64,000 nucleotides of DNA from assembly GCF_030463565.1 (NCBI RefSeq), contig NC_134655.1, forward strand, positions 6,646,372-6,710,371, read 5' to 3'. Source of the stretch: Pelecanus crispus (taxonomy: Eukaryota; Chordata; Aves; Pelecaniformes; Pelecanidae). The position numbers and the translations under genes were made by a program. The notes beneath the pieces are model-generated. The model made no database searches and was not told the origin of the DNA. It saw nothing but the letters and a program-made list of their open reading frames with translations. This document shows, piece after piece, positions 1-55,619 of the stretch (position 1 is its first letter; every line of letters starts with the position of its first letter).

Positions 1-3000
1 GTTGGAGACTAGGGGCTGTCTTAAACAGAAGTCTCAAGTTGTCTGCTAATATGAAGGTTATCTTCACTCAGTAATGTGTTAGGTGTCAAGAGCTATACTG
101 AAACAGCATTAAAAAGCCTTGGTTCTCCAAACAGGGTATTTAAAAAAAACCCAACCAACCAACCAAACAAAAAAACAATAGGGACCAAAGATAACTAGAA
201 AAGGTCCCTGTATTTCGGAAGGGTGGCAGAAAAAAACCCCTGAATCTCAGCCAGGGATAGTAACACCAGAAATAGAAGTAACTGAAAAAACAACCAATGT
301 TTGAACAAATCAAAAGAGATGAAATTCAATGAATAAGTTACCACAAATTATCTACTCAGATCCGATTCTCATACAAAGTCAGGGAAATCTCACCCCTAAA
401 TGCTATGGTACTAGAATGAAAACAGAATTAATACTTTGACTTTTGCAAAAGCTACAAGGCATCACTTTGAAAATACCATACTGATTTGAGCTGCATGGTA
501 TCACTAACTTGAGCTTTACTTTGCATAATTGCTAGCATCATCCTGTGAACGCAGAATTCCTTGTAATCAGCTGTACCACGAACATCAGTTTACTTAATGA
601 TAGGTATCTGCCTTGAAAAGACAAAGCTCAATTCCCCCAATCATTCAGTCCAAATTCCTGTAACACGCACCCCAGCTTTGTACCTTAAAATTGTACAGAA
701 AAAGTCTGTCATTAGGAGAAAGAATCACTGTTCTTAAATCCAGAAAATAGTCATCCTGTTCAATGTATGGAGGTGAAGGAGGGTATCTCAGTATCTGCCT
801 GCCTGCCATTTCAGTACCCCCGGACAAACACTTTTGCCCACTTTCCATTGCCTACAGCAGCGCCTGAGGATGGAGACGGTGATGGACTTGTATTCTCTCC
901 GACCAGTTACAGACAGAGCGGAGTAAGAGGGGCCTTCTAAATTTAGGCTGAGAGTGGCAAATAAAAGCAGTGAGATTTTCAGTCCTCATTTCAGGAGGAC
1001 TTCTTCAAAAACTAAGTAGGAACGAGTTCGGAATACTTCTAATCACCTGAGATGTCTTTTTCAAAAAACTCAGAAAAAACGTTAGCAGGATAAATGTCCC
1101 CACCTCCTCTCCCCCAGCAAGTCCTGCAGGGGTAAGAGGCGGACTTTATGCTGACGCATCAGAACCGTCTTTTTATTCCTGGAAGGCAATGGTCTGACAG
1201 CCTTGGCCCAAAACCAAGCTGGCTTATTTCTCTGACATTTTTCTGATTAAAAAATGAATTATCTCACTCCCCAGGCAGGTGAGACCTGATTTGCCCAGCT
1301 CAAGCTGACCACACTAATCAATTTTAAATTAACGGGACAGTAAAGGTAATTCCTTTGGTATTCTTTTTGGTGGAGTCAGAAGGTGGCTGACCCAGGGTTA
1401 CAGGACTAGCAAGGCCGCTGGCAGCTTGGTGACAAGCTAATGTAGGAATGATAATTAAATACCCCTTCAGAGAGGAGAGACACACACGTCTGACACCACG
1501 TAGAAGGCAGAGCCTGAGGAGGAACCAGGTTGCAGCCAAGCCGTCAGGGAGGGCCCACCACGCTGACCGGTCAGAGCATCTTGTTCTCCAGATCCACGTT
1601 GCGCTGGTGTAAACTAGATCTGGTACTGTGATTTGTGCATGCATGTTTGTGTTTTGTAGAACAGGAGTCATTACCGACCTGCAAGACACATCCTGCCAAG
1701 CTACCATGTTTTTGATTATACCACCGAGTCATGTGGTTTGGTTCTATGGACAACTCCACACACAGTTCACTTCTGGTAAATGAATAAGAGGTGAACAGCA
1801 AATCAAATTAAAAAAAAAAAAAATCTGACTTTCCTTGCAGGTATGGATTTAAGAAAGTCTAGAAGACATGGTCCATTACTGAAGTTCAAAAGACAAGCGA
1901 CCTAAATCTAACACTGTTAACTAAAGGAACAGCATGTGAAGAGACAATGCTTCTAAACTGCCTAAATCCACAAAATATGTGGATCTGTCACAATCTGTGA
2001 CAAATCAGTAGTGTGCCCCAACAAACATAAACAACCTATTCTATTTGGTGAACACAAATCCCAGGAAAAGGAAGGTAACGCAAACAGCTGGAATTGCGTC
2101 CTTGGTAGTCTCTCCATTCTACGAGGCGCCACTTCTTTCTGTCAGATCTACAGATCCAATCCAGGTGAGCTAGAGCGCTAGGCAAGTTAAAAGTCATTCT
2201 GAAGTAGAAGATGAAGAGTTGCAAGTTTTGGGTTTGTTTTTTTTTTTGTTTTTTTTTTTTTTTAAAAAAAAACAAACAAGGAGAATTTGTAATGAAAGCA
2301 ACTTTAAATAGAACATCTGTTCCTTTTAGCTTCATGGCACTTCAAACAAGCTGCTTTCACCAAGTACAAGCTACTGACGTGAGCAAGAAAAAAAAAAAAA
2401 AAAGTTCCTAAACAAGGAAAACTACTGATAGTCCAAATCTGTAGGCTTCTCCAGTTACAAGCGTTTATACAACATGCCCTTAAACCGTAACACCATCAGT
2501 ACCTCAAACAGGATGGAAATGACAAGATAGTGTTTTCACTGACAAAGCCACTTCCCTAATCCACGCTAGGTTTCATAGAGCACTTCAATTCCTGGCTGTA
2601 ATGGAAGACTTCAGTTCAAAAACCGCCTCAAAAAAATCTGCTTTTCAAGATTCAAGAGATTAGAAGCCAGCAACAGAAATAATGAAAAGACAGGTTTTGT
2701 CAGTTGATATGTAAGAACAGTTGTGTAAAAGACAGCTTAGTATTTTAAGATGAAAAATAGTAAGAGCAGGCTAAATGTAAGATATGCCACATCTTTAAGT
2801 GCTTTTGTGCATGATATGAAAAACAAGTGGATGTGGTTTGCTTTTTTGCTTTTGGTGGAGTTCAGCAGTTTAAAAAGAAGAAAACAGAATATAAACCTGT
2901 GAAAAGAGTGTGTTAAGATATCTGTGCGTACGTCACTCAAGAACTGTGGTTTAACTGCTATTTAAAAAGCAACAGCAAATTGCATGGCTTCCTGGAATGG

Positions 3001-6000
3001 CCATATGGTGTGGTAAGTAAGAGGTTTCACGTGGAGCTGCCAACATAGTACTCAAAGGCTGAAGCAATCTATCAGATAAATACTCGGGCTCAGCAGCGCA
3101 AGACGAGAAGGCTGAGATGAAGCCCCGTCACACGTACCATAGCTGAGCCAACCCAACCCAACCCAACCATTAACTGCATTAACTATGGCAGTGTTCACAT
3201 CCCTGCGCAAGGAACCGCTGTCTTACAATGCCCGTTGACAGATGTTACAGGCAATTTTGAGAGAAAGGTACACGGAAAAAAGTTTAAGTTAGGGTCAAAT
3301 GTATTGAATGAACAGTCTAGAGAAGGGCTAAATAAGCTCAAGGAGACCAACCCTGCTAAAATTCTGACAAATAAATCATAACAATATTAGCATCCAGGGG
3401 AATTAAAAAAAAAAAAAAAAAAAAGAGGGGGAGCTTTCTCAAAGGCACTCTTAAAGACTGGAAATGAACAGGACATCGGTTGCTTATTCAAGAAAGCACT
3501 CTAGATATGTCCACAGCCTACCAAATTTGAAACAAACTGCCACTGTTCGCATTGATCTGACCTGTCATTACCCACCTCAACACACAAGAAACCGTCAAAG
3601 TAATTAATCATTGTCTCCAAAACCTTGCTGTATTACTTGAATGCTTTCATGAAGTAACTACCAACTTCACATCCCCATCCTAATTTTAGATGTACTAGGA
3701 CCCCTAGAGGTTTTATTGTTTTGATTTATAGGTTACTGTATTAATATTTTTAAGTATCTTCTCTAAAAGTGCAGAATTCAAGCTGTTACCAGCTGAACAT
3801 AAATTTCACTTTTAAAACTGGTAACTGCAGCTTTTTCTTTGACAAAAAGAGTTAATATAAGCAAAATATGATGCCATTTGCTCTTCTTTTCCAATCAAAA
3901 AAAATGCTAAGAAAAGCTTAGCAGAAATTACACAATTGGTTTTGGGAAGCATGATTACATTACCAAGAACTGTACACATTCTCTAGAACAGGGAAGTTTT
4001 CATGCGGGGTTCTGTCAGCCATCCATCCAAGCACTTTAACACGCTTTGGATCATTTTCTAGGCACGGTTATAGCTTCTTACCACTGTACTGCCACTATGA
4101 TTTACATCTATAGAATCTGGAAGCAGCTACGAAAAACACAAAAAAAAGCGTAACTGAATCTCTAGTTGGAGGGCACTCATTTACAAATCTGTAACGTCTC
4201 GAAGTCTAGCTGTTAAAAACTTAAAAAAAATAGGAAAACTAAGACTTAATCAGGGAAATACATTCAAGAAAGCTCAGCGACATGAAGAAGGGATACAGGA
4301 AAGACAGCTGAGGAAAATGACAGGCACAACTGACACTGAATTGTTACTTTTTAAATAGAATTATTATTATAGAATAATATTGGCCTACGTTACCTTGTTT
4401 CCAAATCATCACCCACCTCCATCAAAGACATGATCCCTTTTGGGTACCAATAAATATCAGAAATTAAACAATCGCAGTACTAGAGATTTCTTAGGATTAT
4501 GAAAAATGAGGGAATGGCATAAGCTGCATTTCAGTATCATCAATTGATTAAAGAAAATTAAATTAAAAGTTAAGTAGGAATGAGTATGTTTTTAATGAAT
4601 CAATTTATGTTTTATCAAAAGAATTCTGAAGCACAAATTGACAATTTTGACAAATGCTTCATAGAATGAACAAGCCCATGACATTCATCAGGCTATTTAA
4701 AAAAAACCAAAACAAAACAAAACCCAAAACCCAAAAGGTAGCTATAGGTTGAAAAGCAGCAAAACACTATTGTGAAATCAAAGCATCTCAAAAAACTCAG
4801 TAGACTTCATGGGCAGGAAGTTAAAGTTAACAGTACTGGTATCCTGAAATCCCACGCTAGGACAAGTGTATGTGTAAACTATCAGGAAAACAGAGAGGAG
4901 TAAACTTTAAAGAGGCAATTATTTAGTTATACTGAGATTAGAGAAGACGGGGATTTCCTGGCTCTAACAAGCTGCAGGAATCAGCACCACACCATTCAAA
5001 GAAAAAAAAAAAAAAACCAAACCACACCAACCAAACAAACACCAATCACTAACTTCTTATGTATTGTCTTTGGTTGTTTAATATCAAGAAACACTTTTTA
5101 CAGAATATGTGAAGGCTATTCCTTTGAATTTCATTCTGTGTCAGTATCTTCCCTGTGGCCTCTTTGGTAAACTAGAGGACAGGCTTTACTTTCTCCGAAT
5201 TGTTTGTTGTTTTCTACTTTTTTTATCACATACCTCTTCAAAACTCAAATTTCTTTCATTTATAGGTTTTTGTACCAAAATAGTATAACTAGAACAGACT
5301 TTACATTGTATAGTGAAGGTATTTTTCTTGTGTTATAAACTTAGAACCTACTAAAACCATTTTCCACACGATACTATTGAACTTACAGCAGGATTTAGAG
5401 ACAGGAACAAACATTTGTAATAATAACAATAATTAAAAAACCCACATCCAAAGTTACATTAGCAAGGATTAGAACTATTATCTCTAAGATTTTAAAATGA
5501 CTCCTTTAAAAAGCCTTGTAACAGAAAGGAGTTTTCAACACACAGCCAGAGCTGCTCAGCAGTTGAGGAGAGAGGAGCGGGAGGGGAAGAGATGTTCAGG
5601 GGTTTTCCCTTCATTTCCTTGCTGTCTTACCAATTAAGCTTAAAATGTGTATCGGGTGTATGATAAGTGTCAGAAATGGAAAGTAGCACACACTTTCAGT
5701 GGTATTTCAATCGGACTATATACAGTATCTCCAATGTCTGAATCAAAAGCGTTCTGAATCATGTCAGATAAAAGTTAGTAGGAAGAAGAAACCAACAGAA
5801 AGGCTATTGGTACACCTTTAGAAAACATAACACAAAAATAATTAACCATTGATTTCTTGGCATGTAAAAGTTCTATACAAATTTTAAAAATTTTATTTGC
5901 AGGTACTAACCTCTTGAAAAGCTCACTCTGTATTTACACTAATTCTTTTAACAAGTTTATCTCAAATTAAAGCATATTTAAAACAATCATGATTGCATTA

Positions 6001-6235
6001 ACTTTTCTACTTTAAATTATTACCCAATTAGTGCTTTATTCACATTTTAAAAACTTGTACAATTTATTACAAATATAAAACAGTGCAGTTTTTCATACAT
6101 TATCCCAACTCTGAGACAAACACTTAAAAGACATGGAAAAAGATTTTGATTTCTATAAACATAACATTTGCATTACTCATACCCCTTTCTTCACTGTCCT
6201 CCCCTAACCCCGATTTAAAAAGATCAAACATACAA
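1..6235. other. intergenic sequence downstream of STAG2; no gene seen
   Basis: AT-rich. It contains A/C-rich tracts at 141-178, 4699-4737 and 4998-5045, a T run followed by an A run at 2230-2272, and an (ACCCA)n short repeat near 3150-3169. The 645-1800 segment is slightly richer in G+C and has frames of up to 127 codons that I cannot recognise. SH2D1A, the mammalian neighbour, is not visible. Confidence 0.6.
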
Positions 6236-8129
6236 CATACTGTAGGTTTATTTTTATTCAAAAAGTTACTGTCTCAAGACATAAATACAAATCAGAAAAC
6301 AGTACAATTAGGACAATAGAATGTGGAGGACAACAGGTTAAGGTAAATATATAAAACATTTTTAGCTGGTTGAAAACAAAGCTGTAAGAACTGCTTTCAC
6401 AAAGAAACACTCCTTCAAGAGTAAGAAAAATCAACTTAAGTTTAAAATCATATATACAGTCCTCTCAGCAGTTCTATTAAATGCAGTGGTGTGAAAAACA
6501 ATATAGGCAGTACTTTTTAGACATGAGAGTATTTATTTATGTAAAATGAGTTAGGCAGATCTAGTTTTGAGTTTGTTGTTACCCCATGACTTAGTAAAAT
6601 AATTATTTTTTATCATGATCCTTTAGATAATCTATGGTTTTTGGCTACCACAGCCGAATGTTTAATTTCTGAGTCTAAAAACAGGAAGCCTTTTTGTATT
6701 CACCCATTTGGGGAGATTCTTGTATTGCAAGCATATTAAGGCATGGAATGATTAAAATAATATACCTCAAGAACTGAGAGACAACTGACAAAAAATATAC
6801 ATATGTAATATAAGTTAATATTTCCTTTAAAATGATGTCTAGCTGCCTAAGCCTTGCAAAATGAGTCGATGTCAAAATGGCATAGATCCACTTTCTGTTT
6901 TAGACCAAATTTAATTTATTTGTGGATGGACACAAAATGAAGTTTAAAGCTTAGCTTTCAAAGAATATTATGGGTTGTTTATGAATTTCTATTATCCAAT
7001 CTAATTTACATACAGAGGAAATGTACTGTAACCTGTTAGAAGTATCTTTAACCTGAAGACTGCTTGCAAAGACAGATAGATAAAACAATATAAAATACAA
7101 ATTTAAAAATCATTTTTAAAGCATGAATTCTCATGCTCTTCTATTTTTAAACATTGTTAAACTTTCAATATATTTCTGAAACCTCATAATTTTAAGTTGG
7201 AATTTAAAAGTAAGAAAAAACTAAACAAACTGCGCAATTATAAAATCAGCACCAATTTATATATATATATAATTTTATTTAAAATTTAGATCCCTATTCC
7301 CACACTCTAATAAGCTGTATAATTTTTGTTTAGAATTTTTCTGCAAACATACTACAATAAGCTTCTTTTATTTGGAGACAAAATACAGTGGCACTACTGG
7401 AAGGAATTTCACAACATTACATTTTTCTTAAAGGACAAGCAAACTTTCAGGGTTGGTAATGGGCAAGCATGACTGAGATCCGTTACTTTCTGGTAGTTCA
7501 TAGTTTATGGACCTTTCTGAGAAGGCTAGCATGAAGCTTTTGGAATAAAAGTGTGTTTTAGATTAAAAAGCTGTTAAAATTCTGCTTTATGTATTTTTTT
7601 TCCATGATTGATTAATACAAACCTTCCGTTGCTGAAGTTTGCATTTAATTTAAAATACTGACACTCTTCTGGTTCTATCACTTTAAGAATATCAATCCAT
7701 CTATTATTTCAGTTCATGGATGTAAACAGCAATCCAGCAGAGCTCATGAGTATTTAGTATAGCCAGCAAATGTACAGAGAGGGGCTCAAATCTGTACCAA
7801 ACACCTCTCAGACTGTTAGATTAAAACTCAGAGGGAATACTTCTTATGATCTGGAAATAAACTGATAGCACATAAATAAAATATTGATATTTTTTTCCCC
7901 AACAAAAAGTGTAGTAGCTTATCCTCAAATTGTTTACTTGTCCTTTACATTTCTTTTGTTTCAGGCAAACAAAACTGCCCCTTCAATGCACTTGATCTTG
8001 AAAGCATGTCATTCTCCTTAGAGAAAAATCTGTTCAGAATTTCACTGTATCTACCACAATTTTGTATTGAAAAACTTCCTCTTCCACTTAGAAAATGACT
8101 TCACCACTGATTTATTTGCTGCTCTGGTA
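6236..8129 (-). other. STAG2: STAG2 3'UTR (approximate end)
   Basis: About 1.9 kb of AT-rich sequence after the stop, without introns or reading frames. It contains a Pumilio-type TGTATATA site (6451-6458, minus strand), several ATTTA motifs and an AT dinucleotide repeat near 7256-7272. The end is set by the poly(A) signal pair below and is a prediction. Confidence 0.5.
6247..6258 (-). terminator. tandem AATAAA poly(A) signals, likely STAG2 3' end
   Basis: Two adjacent minus-strand AATAAA hexamers are followed within about 20 nt by CTACA and then a GU-rich stretch (GTATGTTGTATGTTTG), the usual order of signal, cleavage site and downstream element. Single AATAAA copies at 6035-6040 and 5892-5897 are alternative later sites. 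Confidence 0.5.
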
Positions 8130-49385
<41,256 letters not shown>

Positions 49386-49389
<4 letters not shown>

Positions 49390-49400
49390 TTCTTTATCAT
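49386..49400 (-). promoter_or_regulatory. 4-codon uORF overlapping the STAG2 start codon (ATGA)
   Basis: On the minus strand ATG ATA AAG AAA TGA ends so that its TGA shares bases with the STAG2 ATG (ATGA overlap). The main start has G at -3 and A at +4, a middling Kozak context. The arrangement would allow reinitiation or leaky scanning to set STAG2 output; that role is inference. Confidence 0.6.
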
Positions 49401-49414
49401 CTTCTGGAACACCA
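49390..49414 (-). other. STAG2: STAG2 5'UTR part of the start-codon exon
   Basis: Twenty-five bases lie between a 3' splice site (TTTCTAATACAG ending at 49415) and the start codon. They contain an upstream ATG at 49400 opening a 4-codon frame. A second possible 3' splice site (TTTATTCTAG) lies at 49491 and would lengthen this exon. Earlier untranslated exons and the promoter were not found. Confidence 0.75.
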
Positions 49415-52389
49415 CTGTATTAGAAAGATATTCAAAAACCAGTCTGAAGTACAAGCTTACTTTTCTTTCTTCCTTTGTAGTGGACAACTTCTAGAATAAA
49501 ATAAATAAATACAGTGAAAATTTTTCCACATATGAAGGGGTAAAAAAGTTGGAAACACAGAAAATTTAGATCATGCCACCCTCTATTTCCAACCAAGCTT
49601 TTTCCTGCCTAAAGATTTTACATTTTTGACTCCTCCCGTGATCTTACTACAAAGTACCTTCACAAATCTTAAAAGCATCGCAGTAAAATGAAATACAAAA
49701 ACATTTGGCAAAACCCATTTTTTGAATAGGATGAGCAAATTGGAATGGTTTTCATTAACACCTTGCAACTAATAGCTTTTATTTCTGAATCTATACTAGA
49801 TTTAAGTTTGAACCGTAACACCATGCACTGCAGACCCCACACTTACCAACACTAGGATATTTCTGGTTAACCAAACCAAAACCAGATTTGATGTTAAATT
49901 TAAAGCATGATATGCGTACATTTAAGGACATGACGTATACCAACTTTTTATCTCCGATTTGTAAACTTCCATGACATTTTCCACAAAGATAAGCTCTTAT
50001 AACAAGTTCTCATAACCTAGCCAGCTGTTTCACAACTCCCTGTCTTCCAGAGCTGATAAACCAGGCTTACAGCAGTTTTAACATTTAAAGCATTTGACAA
50101 GACTCTAAGAATATCAAGGAAGATAATACTATCCACATGTTATAAAGAGAAACATCAGAAACAGCATAGCATTTTATCAAGAAAATGTAAGATTGTGAAA
50201 CACTTGCTTTTCAACTTCATTATAATATTGCCACCTATTCATAAATTCTGATATTTATCTAATTTTCCTATGTTTACGGGGTGGGGGGGGAACCACAACT
50301 TACTGGATATTTCAAATGTGAGATTTAACCATGCAGGCTAAAGTTTTCTAACACCAATTGTCTGCCCCAGGCTAACTTAAACAGTTAAATTAAGAAAGCA
50401 TGATATTCAGGTATTTTAAAGATACAATAGCAAGGAGAAAAACCTTCAACGTCTGCTGACTCTACAGCTTGCTGGAGTGATTAGGTATTTAAGGGAAAGA
50501 TTTAATTTTGGCATGCTAAGCACATGTTGCTTAACGTCTGGTAGCTATGCTTCAGAGACTGCATTTCAATTGACTATGGAGATAGAGGCTGTATGGGTTT
50601 TTTTCCTGCAAGTGCCTATTCTGAATGCTAGGGGCCACTGTAGCTTCCAGAATTTAGAGAGCTGAGAGAAACCATAAACCCTGAACTTATTATGTTCTCT
50701 TTCTTTACATTTCACACAATTACATAAAAGCAGAGAACCAGAGTGGAAAGAAAGAGTGGCAAAAAGAGAGGAGGTTCAAGATACGCCAGTGAATCTCAAG
50801 ATAGTCTGCAACTATGAAAGCATGTTCCATCCAGAACACAGTAGAAGAAGAAAAGCTTCAAAAACATTGCTGCTGCAGAATGGCAGCAACCTTTGTCACC
50901 CCATTCCTCCCTTCTCGAAACCCACATGGGCACATGACCGCTGCACTTCATCCTCTCCTGCTCCATTAATACACTCCCTTTAGCAAACAATCAGTCGCAG
51001 GCAGGGTACCATCCCCTCCCCAGCCATTTATCTTTGTAGGCTCTGCCATTCAGTATCACCTGATTCAATTCCCCAATAAAATGGGCAAATTATACCTCAA
51101 GAATTTTTTTCCCCTGATTATCAAGTTGAACTGGTTCAACAGCAGGTATCCGGAGCCAATGCACGGGAAACACCAGATTGCGTAGCCGTGAGCAGGGGAG
51201 GGAAGAGTAAAACTCCCTTCTTTGGTGGCAAGGAGCTATTACACCATCCAGGCTGGCTGTAAAACTATATGCTCAGTTGGTGACATATCAAAATGCTCTA
51301 CACTTTGGATTAGATAAAGATTTGCTCTGATTCCTGTCAGCAACCTGCACTTGGAAAAATGCCACAGCACATTTTAGTGCCTTGGTCATCAGGCTAGCAC
51401 CTGCTCAGAGGGGTAAAAGAAAAAAAAGAAAAAGAAAGAGATCCAGCCACACAAGTCCTTTTTGGGGCATGCTTGTGATTCAGTCCCAATGCGAAGCAAA
51501 GATGCAAACTTCAAAAACCACACTGCTCAGTTTCAAGTTCAACCTGTCTATCACCATGTTGTTCTTTGACTTTTTCTAGTTAACATTTTCCAATGTCAAG
51601 AAGCAACACATCTACTAAAATGACAATCAGGGTGCTCACATGCAAATTTCACAGTATGGCTCATTAATACTACCTATTTGCAATACTGGAATTACCTATT
51701 CCATAAAATTGAAAGTACTGAAAAACAAAGCAAGTTAACCACTTGTTCACAGAATTAACACATTTTTAGCTCCCTTCATGAAAAGCAAATCTATTGTCCT
51801 ATCAAATTCTGCAAAAATTCTCAATAAAATTTCTTACAAACACAGAAATATTTTATAGGAAAAATTTGGTAACAAAACTACGAAAAAGGATGGGTAAACT
51901 ATTAAAGTATATATTCTCTACATCAAACAAGTCAAATAAATCACTTGACAAAACTAGCTGGCTGCAGTTTATACCAACTTGAACTTCTTGTAAGAACTGT
52001 TCATCTTAGTACAAACAACAAGACATGAAAGAAAACATGGCATTGTTTGGTCAGAACGACCTTATAAAATAGGAAAGAAGTAATCAAGTTCTTGCTAGAT
52101 GCTGAAGCGTTAAGCTACTAAGATTTATGTTTCAAGAATTGTTTTTCTTGAAGGAAGAAGAAACTTGGCCCTCGTGTGCAACTCTATACTGGTATTACGG
52201 AAAACAGTAGCTACAGATGAACACGTTGCAAGAACATACAAGGTAAGACTGTAAGGGATCTCCAGCGTCAAGCTCCAACTCCAGCAATGACCAAAAAAAA
52301 AAAAAAAAAAACCACCCCTGCATTTGTCCCAGTAAAGGATCATTTTAAAAGATTTACATACATCCAGAATATGATGTGGACTTCTGATT

Positions 52390-52830
52390 CTCAACCACCA
52401 GGGCCAACCTAGCCCAGCATGTCCTCTTTGGCAGTGGCCAACAGAAGCTGCTCAAGGAAGAACACGTTTCCCTGAACACCTTCCTGGCATCCAGAAATAA
52501 CTCGGGGATTTTTTCAGCCAGAGAGGCTGTCCCTATATTTTATAACCCCTTATCAATATTTTTTCCATTAATATTTCCAATTACTTTTTGAACTCAATAT
52601 TCAGCAGCAATGGTGTTCCATACAAGAACTCCACAGCCAAACTCCATACAACCAAGAGGCATGCTCTTTGCTTTGAATTTATCACTTTCCATTTTTATTT
52701 GATGTTCTCCTGTTTTGGTCTGGGAAAAGACTGGCACTGGTCATTCCCCATTATCCTTGATCTCACTAATGCCTTCTGGAAATTCCAGACTACCCAGCCA
52801 TGTCTTCTTCATGCACATACTTGATGACTC
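52390..52830 (-). mobile_element. ancient CR1-type LINE copy (degenerate)
   Basis: Read on the plus strand it runs AGCCCAGCATG, GGCAGTGGCCAACAGAAGC, CTTTTTGAACTCAATATTC, GGTGTTCCATACAAGAACTC, TTTATTTGATGTTCTCC. This is the order of the reverse complement of old reptile/bird CR1 3' ends as I remember them. Sense strand is minus, with the 3' end near 52390. Reading frames across it are decayed. Confidence 0.55.
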
Positions 52831-55619
52831 ATTCAAAGCACCTGGTTTGGAAAGTCAGCAAGAAACAAAACCAGTCCATATAAGCACCCTTTCAGAACTT
52901 TTAATATATACTAAGTTCATCACAGTGCAGTCCAAGAAGAGGAAAGTGAAATTCTTGCAGATGCCATTCCAAACAGTGAAAGTCTACATTACCTATGAAA
53001 CATGCTCTAATAATCAGATCATTTTAATGTTAAATCTAAACTGAAATGCATCATAAAAAGCAGCTCTTCTTCAGTTTCTTTTTTTGCATGTTCACAGAAT
53101 TTCAACTTGAATTTTCCCAAGCAGATACTGAAATCTCTCAAGTCTATGAAAACTTTCCAAAGTCACTTGACTTTGTGAAATCATAATTAAATTATTAACT
53201 ATAAAATGTATCCTGCTGAAAGATCACAAGGTGGAGCTCTCGCCTAAAGCTAACTGAAGAAACTCCAAAAGACAGGTCATCCAGAGGTTGACCTAGTTAT
53301 TTCTGTGCAATAAACTTTATAATAGATTGCTAAAACTGCAATAATATTGTAGGACATTTCCTTTAGATTTATATTTAGATTACATAAAGATACCAGAAGA
53401 TTCCTGCGTCTTTTCTGAAATAAATGCATATACATGTTTGACTCAATGATTCTTCCAAAGATAGAAATGCATACAGCTGCTGTAGTACAACTACTCTCAG
53501 TATTTAGTTTTCAAAACCAAGCAGAAGAATTTCAAAATACATTTTAATAGCAGAAATACTGTATCCCTTTATTGTACCTTGCCCTTTAAAATTTTGCTAA
53601 CAAAACATTAATGAACTAAAAAACCACTGGAACAAAAGAAGTAGTCCAGGAACACTAATCATACATAATGTTGCCAACTCTAAATGCAAGAGGAGTTTCT
53701 ATTTAAAATAATTTGACTGATAAAAGCAAGAGCTAAGCATGAAACACTATAAAGAACTCAACTGTGTCTACACTGAAAAACAGATTTAAATTTTAAAAGG
53801 TTATTTTTGCCAGATACATGAATAATTAGTTTAGGTATGGTTGTAATTAACTCAAATATACTGGCCAAATGTTGAGATCTGGCAAAAGTTGACAAAATTC
53901 ACCAGCATAATTCACACAATAACACATACGTGATCAGCAGCTGCCAAGTGCTACCTGTCTTCTCACAATTTCCATTACATGCACAAATAGGCTAAACAAA
54001 CATTAATATAATTCAGCAAGCAGCCTTTGTTAAAAGAATATGCATATACACACACACAGAGAAAATATAAAGAATCACGAGATCTGTCCCAGAAGCTTGT
54101 GTTTCATACGCTTGCGTAAATGCAGTAACTAGAATATTACTTAACAAGCTCACAGCAATGCATTTCAAGTAGGTGGGTTTTGGTTTGGGGTGGGTTTGGG
54201 GCACACATGCACTTTTTGTTGTTGCTTGGCATCTATTATCTGGAAGTTTTATAAGGCTAATCAGTAAAACAGTTATCATTTTTCTGGGAAGGCAGAGATG
54301 CAAAGTTTAAAAATGGCTATGTGGCCAGGGTAAAGATTTTGGAAATGCAGGATGGCTGTTCAGAGATGTATTGATTTTTCCCTGTAATTCAGTTAATCAC
54401 CTGTAAAATCAAGGACTTCACTTTCTTAATTCAGAAAATTAGAACTTCTGAAATTGTGATGCTGAAGTGTGCGGCTAAAGTTCATCCCTGAATTATTTAT
54501 CTGTCCATGAATGAGAGATGCTGATGCTTCAGAACCAATTATGCAGTAGCAACAGTTAAAATGCTAGGTCAGACAAAATTTAAATAAAGGATCAGAAGTA
54601 TGTCCAATATTTTCCCTTAACTATTTAAGAAGAGAAAGCTGTTACCAACTACATTATGCCCCTCATTCCTTTTTCTGAGAGACTAGAGTATGTCTAAATT
54701 TTTGTTTTATAAAATAAGGTTTGGTTGCTTGGGGTTTTTCACCCCCAAATAAGTATGCTTCTTCATATTACTTTTGCATTCATCTTTGTAAGTGGATTTT
54801 TAAGCTAGACTTTGAGCAACTGCATGATATTCCCTACAGGCCTGAAAGAGTGTGTTGTTTCTACGTGTGTTATTTCTACTAATATTTCAGCTGCCAACAA
54901 GCTTTAAAGCAATTCTGTCATCTGAGTGAAATACAGAAAACAAACTTCAAGTAGCATTCTGTATTGTAACAACCGTACTTTAACATGATTTAGTTATAAC
55001 CGTATCAGCAGTTTTGATCATGTTATGATAGCATAATCAAGACCAAACTGAACAATAATGCAATTAATACCTTTAGATGTGTGGTTATTTTCGTGCCGTT
55101 TGCTTAACAAATGAGTCCTGTAATTCCTTTACAAGGAGACCTGAACTAGACATCATCAATCCACGTTCTTCCATGCTTACCAACAGAGACATGGTCTGTA
55201 CACACAGTAACAGTCCATGGTGCCAAAGTCACTGAACAGTTAACACTCCAACAAAGAACCCAAATGACCTAATTTATACAGGCCTCATCTTTTCAGTTTC
55301 TTTCTTCACAATTTATTTTTTTCCTAAACTTGCAGCTCTTACACCCCCCTCCACACCACTTCTGTCCACACATCTCTCTCTCCCTTCATCTTTCAAAAAA
55401 CCAAAAAGGCAATGGTACGGTGGCTGTTGATATGCCACACTACCACTGTCATTCCCTGGCCTGCTCTTGATTCAGTTTTTATATTTGCTCTTTAGTTCAT
55501 GCAACAAGTCTGCCGATTAAGTGGAAAGGAGCCATCTCGGAACATGCTTTTCTGACACTGGGCTGCTGCTGAAAGCAGTAGTCTTCCTTCCCACTCCCCA
55601 AACGCAGAGGAAAGTTTTT

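Noticed and set aside
1324-1707. 127-codon minus-strand frame downstream of STAG2
   Set aside because: Composition is not domain-like, the overlapping minus frame is also open, and nothing resembles SH2D1A or another expected neighbour.
49461-49490. A 30-nt candidate 5'UTR mini-exon between TTTATTCTAG and GTAAGC
   Set aside because: The intron to the start-codon exon would be only 46 bp, too short for normal vertebrate splicing. The acceptor may instead be an alternative site for a longer start-codon exon.
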